A DNA stretch of 64,000 nt. It comes from JAOUEA01 sp963825635. Lineage in GTDB: Bacteria > Actinomycetota > UBA4738 > HRBIN12. The first letter of the stretch is position 1, and every line of letters starts with the position of its first letter. The stretch spans positions 62,001 through 126,000 of the forward strand of contig CAWGTU010000001.1 in assembly GCA_963825635.1 (NCBI GenBank). The letters run 5' to 3'. The position numbers were made by a program, and so were the translations under genes. Below are positions 18,364 to 27,014 of this stretch, piece by piece. Under the pieces are notes generated by a model. The model was not told the DNA's origin. It did not search any database and saw nothing but the letters and a program-made list of their open reading frames with translations.

Positions 18364-20453
18364 TCACGCCGGTCGATCGCCGAGTGACGTGGCCATGGTT
18401 CGTCCTCGCAGCGTTCATCGCGATCGCGGCCGTCGGGACAGTGCTCGTCGCCGCCAACGACGAACCCATGGGAGCACAGGTTCCCTACATCGTCGCGTTC
18501 TCGATGTTCGGGGCGGTCGGCGCGACGATCGTCAGTCGTGATCGCAGGAACGCGATCGGCGTCCTGTTGCTCTGGGGGTGTTTCACGACGGCGATGTCGT
18601 TCACCGCCGGAGAGGTCGCCACGTGGCTCTACGGGCGTGGGAACACGGCCCTCATGACCCAGCTTCTCGCTCTGTTGTCGGGGTTCGGATGGTTGTTCGG
18701 GATCCTCCCGGTCCTCTTCCTCCTGCCCCTGCTGTTCCCTGACGGCCGCCTCCCGTCTCCCCGTTGGAAACCGTTCCTCTGGTGGATCCTCGGGATGCTG
18801 TTCCTGCTGTTCGTCTCGCTGACCTTCGGGTCTCCGACGGTGAGCACGTCGAGCGACACGATCGTGCTCGACAACCCGGCGTACCTCGAGGTCCTCGAGA
18901 TCGCCATCCCCGACGCCTTCTTCGCGGTCCTCTATTTCGGGACGTGGGCCGTCTCCGTCGCGTCCGTGTTCATCAGGTTCCGACGGGCCGGGGGCGTCGA
19001 ACGCCAACAGATCAAGTGGGTCGCGTTCGGGCTGCTCGCGGCCTTCATCGCGATCTTCCTCTCCGACTTCGTGGATGACGCGACGCTGTCCGCCATCGTC
19101 GGCGGGGTGGGGTTCCTCGCTTTCCCGATCTCGATCGGGGTCGCCGTCCTGCGGTTCCACCTGTACGACCTCGACGTCGTCGTGAAGCGGACGGTCGTCT
19201 ATGCGGCGCTCGCGCTCTTCGCGACGCTCGTCTACCTCTCGGTCGTCGTGGGGGTGGGAGCGTGGCTCGGTCGAGGGGATTCGCTGCTCACGATGATCGC
19301 GGCTGTGATCGTGGCGGTCTCGTTCCAGCCGGTGCGGGCGGGGTTCACGAAGCTCGCCGACCGGCTCGTCTACGGGCGGAGGGCGACGCCGTACGAGGTG
19401 CTCGCCGACTTCGCCGAGCGGGTGGGCGATGCCTACCGTGACGACGATCTGCTTCCCCGCATGGCTCGCGTGCTCGGTGAGGGTGTCGGCGCCGAGCGAG
19501 CCGACGTCTGGCTGAAGGTCGACGACGACCTGCGTGACGTCGCAACCTGGCCCGCGGACGCCGAACCCTTCGCCGCCGTGTCGCTCGCTTCCGAGGACGT
19601 ACCCGCGTTGGAGGGCGCCGATCGCGTGTACCGCGTCGAGCACGCTGGCGAGCTGCTCGGCGCGCTCGCGGTGCGCAAGCCGCAGAGCGACCCGATCTCA
19701 CCTGCCGACGACAAGCTCGTCTCCGACCTCGCTTCGCAGGCCGGCCTCGTGCTCCGCAACGTCCGGCTCACCGAGGAGCTCAGGGCGCGTCTCGACGACC
19801 TCCGCGCAGCGCAGAAGCGGATCGTGGCGGCGCAGGACCGGGAGCGTCGCCGCCTCGAGCGCAACATCCACGACGGCGCCCAACAGCAGCTCGTTGCGCT
19901 CGCCGTCAAGGCGCGCCTGGCTCGGTCGCTCACCGACCGGGATCCGGTCAAGGCCGCGGAGATGCTCACCCAGATCGAAGGGGAGACCCAGGAGGCCCTC
20001 GAGGACCTGCGCGACCTCGCCCGAGGCATCTACCCACCGCTCCTGGCCGACAAGGGGCTTGAAGCGGCGCTCACCGCTCAGGCACGCAAGTCCACGGTGC
20101 CGATCGAGGTCGTCGCCGACGGCGTCGACCGGCTCCCTCAGCAGGTCGAGGCGGCCGTGTACTTCTCGGCGCTGGAAGCGCTGCAGAACACGGCGAAGTA
20201 CGCAGACGCCACGCGGGCGACCGTGTCGCTGAGCCGCGCGAACGGCTCCCTCGAGTTCGCCGTCGCCGACGACGGCCGTGGGTTCGACCCGGGCGCGACC
20301 GGCTACGGTACGGGCCTGCAGGGCATCGCGGACCGCCTCGGGGCGCTCGACGGCGAGCTCGAGATCACGAGCAAGCCCGGGGCGGGCACGACGGTGAGGG
20401 GCCGCCTGCCGATCGGCACGGATGTGAACGTCGAGGAGGGGACCACGAGATGA
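18360..20453 (+). CDS. Sensor histidine kinase 6 of the array (intact)
   Basis: 697 residues with no break, starting at an ATG that overlaps the stop of kinase 5. The domains in order are multi-pass membrane region (about 1-300) with LLFPDGRLPSPRWKP, the signature RFHLYDLDVVVKRTVVYAA at about 263, GAF-like region, HisKA_3 with the phospho-acceptor H504 in LERNIHDGAQQQLVA, and HATPase with LEALQNTAKYA, DDGRGFD, GTGLQGIADR and GAGTTV. It is very close to kinase 5 over the catalytic part, pointing to a recent tandem duplication. It ends in an ATGA overlap with the 67-residue membrane protein gene. Confidence 0.93.
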   Translation: MITPVDRRVTWPWFVLAAFIAIAAVGTVLVAANDEPMGAQVPYIVAFSMFGAVGATIVSRDRRNAIGVLLLWGCFTTAMSFTAGEVATWLYGRGNTALMTQLLALLSGFGWLFGILPVLFLLPLLFPDGRLPSPRWKPFLWWILGMLFLLFVSLTFGSPTVSTSSDTIVLDNPAYLEVLEIAIPDAFFAVLYFGTWAVSVASVFIRFRRAGGVERQQIKWVAFGLLAAFIAIFLSDFVDDATLSAIVGGVGFLAFPISIGVAVLRFHLYDLDVVVKRTVVYAALALFATLVYLSVVVGVGAWLGRGDSLLTMIAAVIVAVSFQPVRAGFTKLADRLVYGRRATPYEVLADFAERVGDAYRDDDLLPRMARVLGEGVGAERADVWLKVDDDLRDVATWPADAEPFAAVSLASEDVPALEGADRVYRVEHAGELLGALAVRKPQSDPISPADDKLVSDLASQAGLVLRNVRLTEELRARLDDLRAAQKRIVAAQDRERRRLERNIHDGAQQQLVALAVKARLARSLTDRDPVKAAEMLTQIEGETQEALEDLRDLARGIYPPLLADKGLEAALTAQARKSTVPIEVVADGVDRLPQQVEAAVYFSALEALQNTAKYADATRATVSLSRANGSLEFAVADDGRGFDPGATGYGTGLQGIADRLGALDGELEITSKPGAGTTVRGRLPIGTDVNVEEGTTR

Positions 20454-20653
20454 CCGCTCGAACCACCGCCAGGCCGACGGGCTTCCGTCGGTTCGAGCGC
20501 TGGCTGGTGGGGCTCGCCTTCGCGATCTTGGCCTACGTGCTCGAGAAGGTCGTGCTGCGCTCGGTGCGCAAGAAGGGCGCCGCCCAGCCGGCGGACGAGG
20601 TCACGACGATGATCTCCAAGGGCGGCGAGGTCGACGTCGACCTCGACATCTAG
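20450..20653 (+). CDS. Small single-pass membrane protein
   Basis: 67 residues. A basic N-terminus (TARTTARPTGFRRFERW) leads into one hydrophobic helix (LVGLAFAILAYVLEKVVL), then a basic RSVRKKG and a short acidic tail ending EVDVDLDI. I do not recognise a family. It is the last gene of the cyclase-kinase-kinase operon and overlaps kinase 6 by four bases, so it is almost certainly expressed and may modulate or anchor those proteins. Start and frame are fixed by the overlap. Confidence 0.7.
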   Translation: MTARTTARPTGFRRFERWLVGLAFAILAYVLEKVVLRSVRKKGAAQPADEVTTMISKGGEVDVDLDI

Positions 20654-20667
20654 TCTGATACAGACTA
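20651..20667. terminator. Inverted repeat spanning both stop codons
   Basis: TAGTCTG-ATA-CAGACTA is a perfect 7-bp stem whose outer three bases are the TAG of the small membrane protein on the plus strand and, on the other arm, the TAG of the ABC1 kinase on the minus strand. It may serve as a compact bidirectional terminator; the stem is short and moderately AT-rich. Confidence 0.35.
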
Positions 20668-22780
20668 GTTGCGACGGCGGACGAGGTCGACCACGAGCCC
20701 CAGCGTCAGCAGCAGGGCGCCGATGCCGAACGTCACGGGCAGCCAGGCGGGCACGCGCTCGCTGATCGCGGTGAGCGCCGTGCCGAGGATCGCCGCGCCC
20801 GCGGTGAGCGCGAGCGCCAGCCGCCGACCGGCCCGCCGGATCGTGGTCTCGAGCGTCGCGGCGCGGAAGTTCACCTCGAGCTTCTGCCCGGGGCGCGCCC
20901 CGATCAGGCGCTCGACGGCCTCCACCACCCGATGGAAGCGCACCTTGAAGCGCTGCGCCTGGTAGAAGAGCGCCTTCGGATCGGCCTTCGTGGTCATGTC
21001 GCGCACGAGCGCCCGCATCAGGAACGAGCCCGCCACGTCGAACGGGTCGAGCTCGGGGTCGAGCTCGGCGGTCGCGAGCTGCATCTGGGCCAGCGCCTTC
21101 CCCGTGAGCGCGAGCGAGGCCGGCAGGGGCACCTCGTGGCGCAGCGAGATCTCGGTCATCTCCTGCAGGATCGGCCCGAGCTGGATGTCGCTGAGCGAGG
21201 CCGTACGGTACTTCGCCACCATCTCCCCGATCTCGGCGCCGAACGCGTCGATGTCGAGGTCGGTGCGGTCCATCGCACCGGCGAGCATCAACGAGACGTC
21301 GGTGAGGAAGGGCACGTCTTCCTGCCAGAACGCCATCAGCAGCAGCATCATCTGCTCGCGCATCTCGGGGCCGACCTCGCCCACCATGCCCAGGTCGAGC
21401 AGGTAGAGCGTGTCGTCGGCCGGGCGCCACATCAGGTTGCCCGGATGCGGGTCCGCGTGGAAGAACCCGTCGACCATGATCTGCTTGTAGAAGCTCTCGA
21501 GCAGCTGACGCGCGGCTTCCTTGCGGGCGGTACCCTCGGGCGCCAGCGAGATCGGACCGCCCTGCACGTCCTGCATGACCAGCAGCCTCGAGGTGGAGAG
21601 GTCGCCGTGCACCTGGGGCACGCGCAGGCGGGAGTACGGCGCGACGCTCTCCCGCATCCGCGCCATGTTCCCGGCCTCCTCGCGGAAGTCGAGCTCGCGG
21701 TGCAACGAGGTGGACAGGTGCTCGAACACCGCCTGCATGTCGATCACCTGGCGCAGGCCCGGTCGGTCGCCGATCTTCTCGGCGAAGACCTCGAGTAGCG
21801 CCAGGTCCTGCTCGATCTGCTCGCGTGCGTCGGGACGCTGGATCTTCGCCACCACCGGGTCGCCGGTGGCGAGCGTCGCCCGGTGCACCTGGGCGATCGT
21901 GCCGGCGGCCAGCGGCGAGGGGTCGATGTGGTCGAAGACGTCCTCCCACGGCACGCCGAGCTCCTGCTCCATCACCTGCACGACCTGCTCCTCGCTGAGC
22001 GGCGGCACGTTGTCCTGCAGGGTCGCGAGCTCCTCGATGTACTCGGGCGGGCAGCAGGTCGGGTCTCGTCGACAGGATCTGGCCGAGCTTGGCGAACGTC
22101 GGACCGAGCTCCTCGAGCGCGGCGCGCAGGCGCTTGCCCTGCCGACGCCGGCCCACGGCTCCCTCCTCGTCGGGGCGGCCGAAGAGCTCCTTCAACCCGT
22201 GCTTGGCGAAGACGGCGGCGATCCGACCGCCCCTCGCGGTCAACCGGGGGGTGATCTCGACCTCCTCGGCCGCGCTGATGCGCACCCGCGCCGACGTGGG
22301 CCGCGGCACGTTCGTCACGACCTGCCCGTCGCCGGCGGTGTTGACGATGATCACCGTGCACCGCGCGTTGTGGCTGATGCGGTTGGGCACGTTCCCGAGC
22401 AGGAACTCCTTGCGACCGGCCATGCCCGCGTTGCCCACGACGAGGACGTCGATCGCCTGTTCCTCGGTGGCCTCGACGATCGCCATCGCCGGGTCGTCGT
22501 GGATCACGACGTGGCCGTGACCCCGATCGCCGGCGACCGTGCGCGCGTACGTCTGCAGGTCGTCGGCGGCCGACCGTGCGCGCGTCGCCTCGGCGGCGCC
22601 GTACTCGGTGTCGGCCGCGCTCGACGGCACGATCACCTGCACGATGTGCAGCTCCGCCCCGAACGCCTCGGCGAACGTCGCCGCCCACCGCACGGCGCGC
22701 TCCGCGGTCTGCGAGCGGTCGGTGCCGACCATCACGCGCTCGATCGGGCCGGCGATCTCGGGTTGGGCCTCCGCGTTCAT
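20665..22780 (-). CDS. UspA domain fused to ABC1/UbiB-type atypical kinase (one-base frameshift)
   Basis: The ATG at 22780 opens a UspA domain (VMVGTDRSQTAERAV, later VVGNAGMAGRKEFLLGNVPNR and TVIIVNTA). After a linker the same frame enters the ABC1 kinase core: RAALEELGPTFAKLGQILSTRPDLLP. Near 22045-22053 the frame shifts; dropping one base of the CCCGCCCG run gives PEYIEELATLQDNVPPLSEEQV and joins the second piece (22008-20665). That piece has LAAGTIAQVHRA (the Ala-rich nucleotide loop), VVAKIQRP (catalytic Lys), FFHADPHPGNL and LLDLGMVGEV. Two hydrophobic segments close the protein, as in UbiB/AarF/COQ8 members. Reconstructed length is about 704 residues. UbiB proteins support quinone or isoprenoid lipid metabolism; the UspA head is unusual. 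Two separate genes is the alternative, but the N-terminal frame already contains the KxGQ motif. Confidence 0.82.
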
Positions 22781-22850
22781 CCGCGCATCATGGCGGTTCG
22801 TGGCCCCGGCGACCAGGGTGGACGGCCTGCCGGTCCGTCCGGTGGGAACC

Positions 22851-22868
22851 GCACCCCGCACGGGGTGC
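22851..22868. terminator. GC-rich hairpin upstream of tRNA-Thr
   Basis: GCACCCCG-CA-CGGGGTGC is a perfect 8-bp stem in the gap between the ABC1 kinase start (22780) and the tRNA. The left arm is repeated directly at 22871-22878. It could stop read-through into the tRNA. A TAGACT at 22883-22888, 12 bases before the tRNA, is a possible -10 box. Confidence 0.4.
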
Positions 22869-22899
22869 CAGCACCCCGTTGGTAGACTTCCCGACCGTC

Positions 22900-22973
22900 G
22901 CCGGAGTAGCTCAGCCTGGCAGAGCAACCGCCTCGTAAGTGGTAGGTCATGGGTTCAAATCCCATCTCCGGCT
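22900..22973 (+). tRNA. tRNA-Thr (CGT)
   Basis: A 74-base cloverleaf with acceptor arms GCCGGAG/CTCCGGC, D-arm GCTC/GAGC, anticodon stem ACCGC/GTGGT around the loop CTCGTAA (anticodon CGT, codon ACG) and T-arm ATGGG-TTCAAAT-CCCAT. The discriminator is U and CCA is not encoded. The anticodon stem contains one G-U pair. Confidence 0.95.
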
Positions 22974-23023
22974 CTCTGCATCCGACATCGGCGACCCGGT
23001 CGCCGGTGCTAGTATCCGCCGCG

Positions 23024-23699
23024 ATGAACGTGCCTCGGAAGCTGTCCGTCATGTTCGCCACGGCCGTCGTCACGCTGATGGCGTGGGCAGGCACCGCGAA
23101 CGCGCAGGTGATCGTGGACCCCGTCGTCGTGTCCGAGCGCAACGACGGCGGATGGGTCTACTGGATCGCGATCGCGCTCGGCGCGCTCGGCCTGGTTCTG
23201 GTGATCTTCCTCACGATCCAGTACATGCGCTACGCGCCGCGCTTCTCCAAGGACGAGGAAGCACTGCGGGTCGTCCGCGCCGACCGGGTGCAGCGTCGGC
23301 CGGGAGCTTCCTCGGCGCAACGTCGACCTCTCGCAGGCCGCCCCGCTCGTCGTCGCGCCGCCGGCGGTGCCGACGGCCACGCCGGCATTGGCGCCCGCGG
23401 CCGCAGCAGCACCGGCCGCGGCCCCGACCCCGGCGGCCGCCGAAGCGGCGCCCGCTCCGGCGTCAGCCGCCCCGACTCCGGCCGCAGCAGAGGCTCCAGC
23501 AGCGGCCGCAGCAGCGGCACCGGCGCCCGCCGCGCCCGCCGTTCCCGAAGAGCGGCCCGAGGTCACGATGGACCAGGAGGCGTACGAGGCGGCCTTGAAG
23601 GAACTGCTCGATGCCGGCACCGACCGACGCATCGCCGAAGGCAAGGCCCGCCGGGCCGGCATGATCGCCGCCCGCAAGAAGGCCACCGGCGACGCCTGA
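23024..23699 (+). CDS. Single-pass membrane protein with Ala/Pro-rich linker (one-base frameshift)
   Basis: The ATG at 23024 opens a signal-peptide-like N-terminus (LSVMFATAVVTLMAWAGTANA) and, after NDGGW, a membrane helix WIAIALGALGLVLVIFLTI. The cytoplasmic part begins YMRYAPRFSKDEEALRVVRADRV. Near 23290 the frame shifts: the next frame gives VGRELPRRNVDLSQAAPLVVAPP, then about 75 residues almost wholly of Ala and Pro, then a compact end EERPEVTMDQEAYEAALKELL and GTDRRIAEGKARRAGMIAARKK. The total is one base over whole codons, so a single indel restores about 225 residues. I do not recognise the family. The Ala/Pro stretch probably spaces the helical C-terminal domain away from the membrane. 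Confidence 0.6.
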
Positions 23700-23747
23700 G
23701 CCCGGCGCGTCGCTGCCGTGAGGCGGCGGGTCGAAGGAGGATCACCC

Positions 23748-24815
23748 GTGCGAGCCACCGAGGTGGACTGGTCCATGGGATCGGCGGCGGCTCGACTCGC
23801 CGACTGGGAGACCGCGCTCTCGCTCGGTCGCCGGATCGCCGGCCCGGGCATCTCCGTGCCGGCCGTGCAGCGCGCTCGCATGCGTGAGGACTTCGGTGAG
23901 CTGGTTCCCATGGCGGAGTCGCTGATCACCGACCACACGGGCATGGTCGTGGCCGGTTTCCGGTCGAGGGCCTGGGTCATGGCCCGCAGCGAGTGGATCC
24001 GCGCGAACCTCACCGGCATGCAGCGGCTGCTCGAGCCGCTCGCCGAGCGCGTCTTCGCCGTGAAGCCGGGTCGCGCCGAGATCCGGCGCAAGGCGATGGG
24101 CGCGCAGGCCGGCGCCCTCTTCGGCTACGTCGCGCGCCGCGTGCTCGGCCAGTACGACGTGTTCCTGCCACCGGACGACGAGGGGTTGCTGTACTTCGTC
24201 GGGCCCAACGTGGCGGAGGTGGAGCAGCGCTACGGCCTGCCCACCCGCGACTTCCGCCTCTGGGTCGCGATCCACGAGGTCACGCACCGGGTGCAGTTCG
24301 GGGCGGCTCCGTGGCTTCGCGGTCATCTCCGCGGTCTCGTCGATTCCTACCTCGGCAGCGTCTCGCTCGACGGCAAGGAGCTGTTCGCGCAGATGCGCCG
24401 GGCGGTCGAGGATGCGCGCGGGGGCGCCGACGCCCGCATGGGCGGTGTGTTCCTGCTGCTCACGCCCGAACAGCGTGAGCTCTTCACGAGGGTGCAGGGC
24501 ATGATGTCGCTGCTCGAGGGCCACGCCTCCTACGTGATGAACGAGGTCTCGCGCGATCACGTGGCCGACGTCGATCGCATGCGCCGGGCGCTCGCGGCTC
24601 GGCGCAAGGGCTCGGGCGTCGAGCGCAGCGTGCAGAAGGCGATCGGCTTCGAGCAGAAGATCCGCCAGTACGACCGCGGCGAGACGTTCGTGCGGGCGGT
24701 GATCGCTCAGGCGGGCATGGACGGCTTCAACCGGGTCTGGTTGGCTCCCGAGCACCTCCCGTCACTCGACGAGATCGGTGCTCCCGCCGCCTGGGTCGAA
24801 CGCGTCATCGGGTAA
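23748..24815 (+). CDS. Zinc-dependent metalloprotease of the DUF2342 type
   Basis: 355 residues from a GTG at 23748 preceded by GAAGGAGG seven bases upstream. The metal motif is HEVTH (H176, E177, H180) in LWVAIHEVTHRVQFG. A later block MMSLLEGHASYVMNEV contains the E/H expected of the third ligand region, and the end reads FNRVWLAPEHLPS. The length and layout match the actinobacterial family that has been labelled both zinc-dependent metalloprotease and coenzyme F420 biosynthesis associated protein; its substrate is not known. It sits immediately before tilS, six bases from it, which is its usual position in actinobacteria. Confidence 0.88.
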   Translation: MRATEVDWSMGSAAARLADWETALSLGRRIAGPGISVPAVQRARMREDFGELVPMAESLITDHTGMVVAGFRSRAWVMARSEWIRANLTGMQRLLEPLAERVFAVKPGRAEIRRKAMGAQAGALFGYVARRVLGQYDVFLPPDDEGLLYFVGPNVAEVEQRYGLPTRDFRLWVAIHEVTHRVQFGAAPWLRGHLRGLVDSYLGSVSLDGKELFAQMRRAVEDARGGADARMGGVFLLLTPEQRELFTRVQGMMSLLEGHASYVMNEVSRDHVADVDRMRRALAARRKGSGVERSVQKAIGFEQKIRQYDRGETFVRAVIAQAGMDGFNRVWLAPEHLPSLDEIGAPAAWVERVIG

Positions 24816-24820
24816 GGGGT

Positions 24821-25879
24821 ATGGCCTCGCGTCGCCCACCGGCGGTCGCGAGGGTGCTCGAGCGCGTCACGGCCACCGTCCGCGAACACGGGCTGGTGCA
24901 GCCCGACGAGACCGTGCTCGTCTGCGTCTCGGGTGGTCCCGACTCCGTCTGCCTGCTGGAGTCGCTGGTGCGCCTGCGCCGGCTGTTCCGCATGCGACTC
25001 GAGGTCTTCCACTTCGACCATCGGCTGCGCCCGGACTCGTCGGCCGACGCCGCGTACGTGCGCCGGCTCTCCGCGCGGCATCGTCTTTCGTTCCATCTCC
25101 GCACGGCGGACGACGTGCCGGGGGTCGGCGCCTCGGTCGAGGCGTGGGCGACCGTCCGGCGCACGAATGCCGCGAACGAGGTCCGGCGCGAGATCGGGGC
25201 GCCGGTCGTCGCCGAGGGGCATACCCTCGACGACCAGGCGGAGACGGTGCTGCTGAACCTGCTCAGAGGCACGGGGCTCGACGGGCTCGCCGGCATCTGG
25301 CCGGGAGAGGGCGACCGGCCCGGCTCGTCGGTCGTCCAGCCGCTGCTCGACGTCACGCGCGTCGACGTCGAGGCGTTCTGCCGGTCGCTCGGCCTGCGCC
25401 CCCGGAACGACCCGATGAACGACGACCGACGGCTGCTGCGGGCCGCGATCCGCCACGAGGCGATCCCGATGCTCGAGCGCATCACCGGCCGCGAGGTCAA
25501 AGCGACGCTCGCTCGCACGGCCTCGGTGCTGCACGAGGACCGCCTGGAGCTTCTCCGGCAGGCCGCCGACCACGAGGCCGCGATCGTCGAGCACGACCGT
25601 GGCGAGGTCCGCTTCCGGGCGGCCGACCTCGCCGCGCTCCCACGTTCCCTCGCCGCCCGCATCGTGCGCATGGCGCTGTGGCGACTGGCCGCCGTCGACG
25701 ACGAGGTGGCGCCCTGGACCAGCGATTCGGTCGACGCCGTCCTCGACCTCGCCGCCGGCCGGCCGGGCCGGCGCCGCGACCTTCCCGGGGGCCGAACGGC
25801 CCGGCGCGACCGGGTGTATGTTCGCGTGACTTCCCCCGTCGAGACGATCGAGCCGAGCACCGAGGGGGGGCAGGCGTGA
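24821..25879 (+). CDS. tilS: tRNA(Ile)-lysidine synthetase
   Basis: 352 residues. The enzyme attaches lysine to C34 of tRNA-Ile(CAU) using ATP, changing its identity from Met to Ile. The N-terminal PP-loop motif is SGGPDS in VLVCVSGGPDSVCLLESL, followed by FHFDHRLRPDSSADA and GHTLDDQAETVLLNLLRGTGLDGLAG, which are characteristic of TilS. The C-terminal part (LRAAIRHEAIPML and beyond) is short, as in the minimal actinobacterial forms. It is followed by hpt with a GTGA overlap, the conserved tilS-hpt pair. Confidence 0.95.
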   Translation: MASRRPPAVARVLERVTATVREHGLVQPDETVLVCVSGGPDSVCLLESLVRLRRLFRMRLEVFHFDHRLRPDSSADAAYVRRLSARHRLSFHLRTADDVPGVGASVEAWATVRRTNAANEVRREIGAPVVAEGHTLDDQAETVLLNLLRGTGLDGLAGIWPGEGDRPGSSVVQPLLDVTRVDVEAFCRSLGLRPRNDPMNDDRRLLRAAIRHEAIPMLERITGREVKATLARTASVLHEDRLELLRQAADHEAAIVEHDRGEVRFRAADLAALPRSLAARIVRMALWRLAAVDDEVAPWTSDSVDAVLDLAAGRPGRRRDLPGGRTARRDRVYVRVTSPVETIEPSTEGGQA

Positions 25880-26472
25880 GCCTCACGCACGACACGACGG
25901 ACGCTACACTCCGGGTTCCCGTGAGCGCGTACGAGCCCGACATCGAGAAGGTCCTGATCTCCACCGAGGAGATCGAGACGGCGCTCGCGACGATGGGCGA
26001 TCGGATCACCGAGGACTACACGGGCAAGTCGCTGCTGCTCGTCGGGGTCCTCAAGGGCGCGTTCGTCGTGATGGCCGATCTCGCGCGCCACATCGCGCTG
26101 CCGCTCGAGTTCGACTTCATGGCGGTCTCGTCGTACGGGGCGGCGACGAAGACCAGCGGCGTCGTGCGCATCCTGAAGGACCTCGACCACGACCTCGACG
26201 GGCTCGACGTGCTGCTCGTCGAAGACATCGTGGACTCGGGCCTCACGTTGAAGTACCTGCTGAAGAACCTCGCGGCCCGCAAGCCCGCGTCCCTCGAGGT
26301 GGCGGCGCTCCTGCGGAAGACGGGGTTGCAGAAGGTGCCCCTCGACCTCCGCTACGTGGGCTTCGAGATCCCCCCGGAGTTCGTGGTCGGCTACGGCCTC
26401 GACTACGCCGAGCGCTACCGGAACCTTCCCTACGTCGCGACCCTGCGACCGGAGGCCTACGGCGGCGAGTAG
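25876..26472 (+). CDS. hpt: Hypoxanthine-guanine phosphoribosyltransferase
   Basis: 198 residues from a GTG at 25876 that overlaps the tilS stop; an internal GTG at 25921 would give a shorter N-terminus. It salvages hypoxanthine and guanine to IMP and GMP with PRPP. Key parts are the N-terminal GVLKGAFVVMADLAR, the flexible loop region SSYGAATKTSGVVRI, the PRPP-binding loop VLLVEDIVDSGLTLKYLL (acidic pair E-D) and the end block DYAERYRNLPYVATL. Order and length match bacterial HGPRT. Co-translation with tilS and closeness to ftsH follow the actinobacterial order. Confidence 0.96.
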   Translation: MSLTHDTTDATLRVPVSAYEPDIEKVLISTEEIETALATMGDRITEDYTGKSLLLVGVLKGAFVVMADLARHIALPLEFDFMAVSSYGAATKTSGVVRILKDLDHDLDGLDVLLVEDIVDSGLTLKYLLKNLAARKPASLEVAALLRKTGLQKVPLDLRYVGFEIPPEFVVGYGLDYAERYRNLPYVATLRPEAYGGE

Positions 26473-26487
26473 GGACCGGGGAACCTC

Positions 26488-26901
26488 GTGGCCCCCTCGT
26501 CGCGTCTCAGGGACATGCGACGACTGCTCGTTCCGACGCTCCTGGCCCTGGCGCTCGCCGGGTGTTCGGGCGTCTCGAGCGGGGACGATCCGTCGGCGCG
26601 GTCAGGGATCCGCGGCGTCGTCACCGCCGGTCCGCAGTGCCCCGTCGTCGTGCAGGGCTCGCCGTGTCCCGATCGTCCGTGGAGCGGCGTCGTCAGGGTG
26701 ACGACCCCCGACGGCGATACGGTGGGCGAGGTCGAGACCGACGCTCGAGGAAGCTTCTCGATCGATCTCGAGCCCGGGTCCTACGAGGTGCTCCCGGTCA
26801 CAGGCGGGGGACGACCCCCGACGGTCTCGCCCGAGGCGGTCGAGGTCGATGTCCATACCTTCACCGAGGTCACGCTGGTCGTCGATACGGGCATCCGCTG
26901 A
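26488..26901 (+). CDS. Small lipoprotein with a carboxypeptidase-regulatory-like domain
   Basis: 137 residues from GTG 26488; an ATG at 26515 is the alternative start and would shorten the signal peptide. The lipobox is LAGC (LLALALAGCSG). The mature part resembles a small beta-sandwich of the carboxypeptidase regulatory type: IRGVVTAGPQCPVVVQGSPCPDRPW, with a likely disulfide pair, then RVTTPDGDTVGEVETDARGSFSIDLEPGSYEVLPVTG. Such domains are stable extracellular modules without a set enzymatic role. It lies between hpt and ftsH on the same strand. Function unknown. Confidence 0.75.
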   Translation: MAPSSRLRDMRRLLVPTLLALALAGCSGVSSGDDPSARSGIRGVVTAGPQCPVVVQGSPCPDRPWSGVVRVTTPDGDTVGEVETDARGSFSIDLEPGSYEVLPVTGGGRPPTVSPEAVEVDVHTFTEVTLVVDTGIR

Positions 26902-27014
26902 CCGCGGGAAGCGGGGGTCCTCCTCGTCGGAAGCCGGTGCTACCATCGGCCGAACGGGCCCGACCGCGCCGACGCGCGGGCCTGACGTGACTTCCCCCCC
27001 ACGAGGAGCGCACG

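Noticed and set aside
23367..23599. Ala/Pro-rich repeat region considered as a tandem repeat or assembly fault
   Set aside because: The repeats are imperfect at DNA level and fit a natural Ala/Pro linker in one reading frame.
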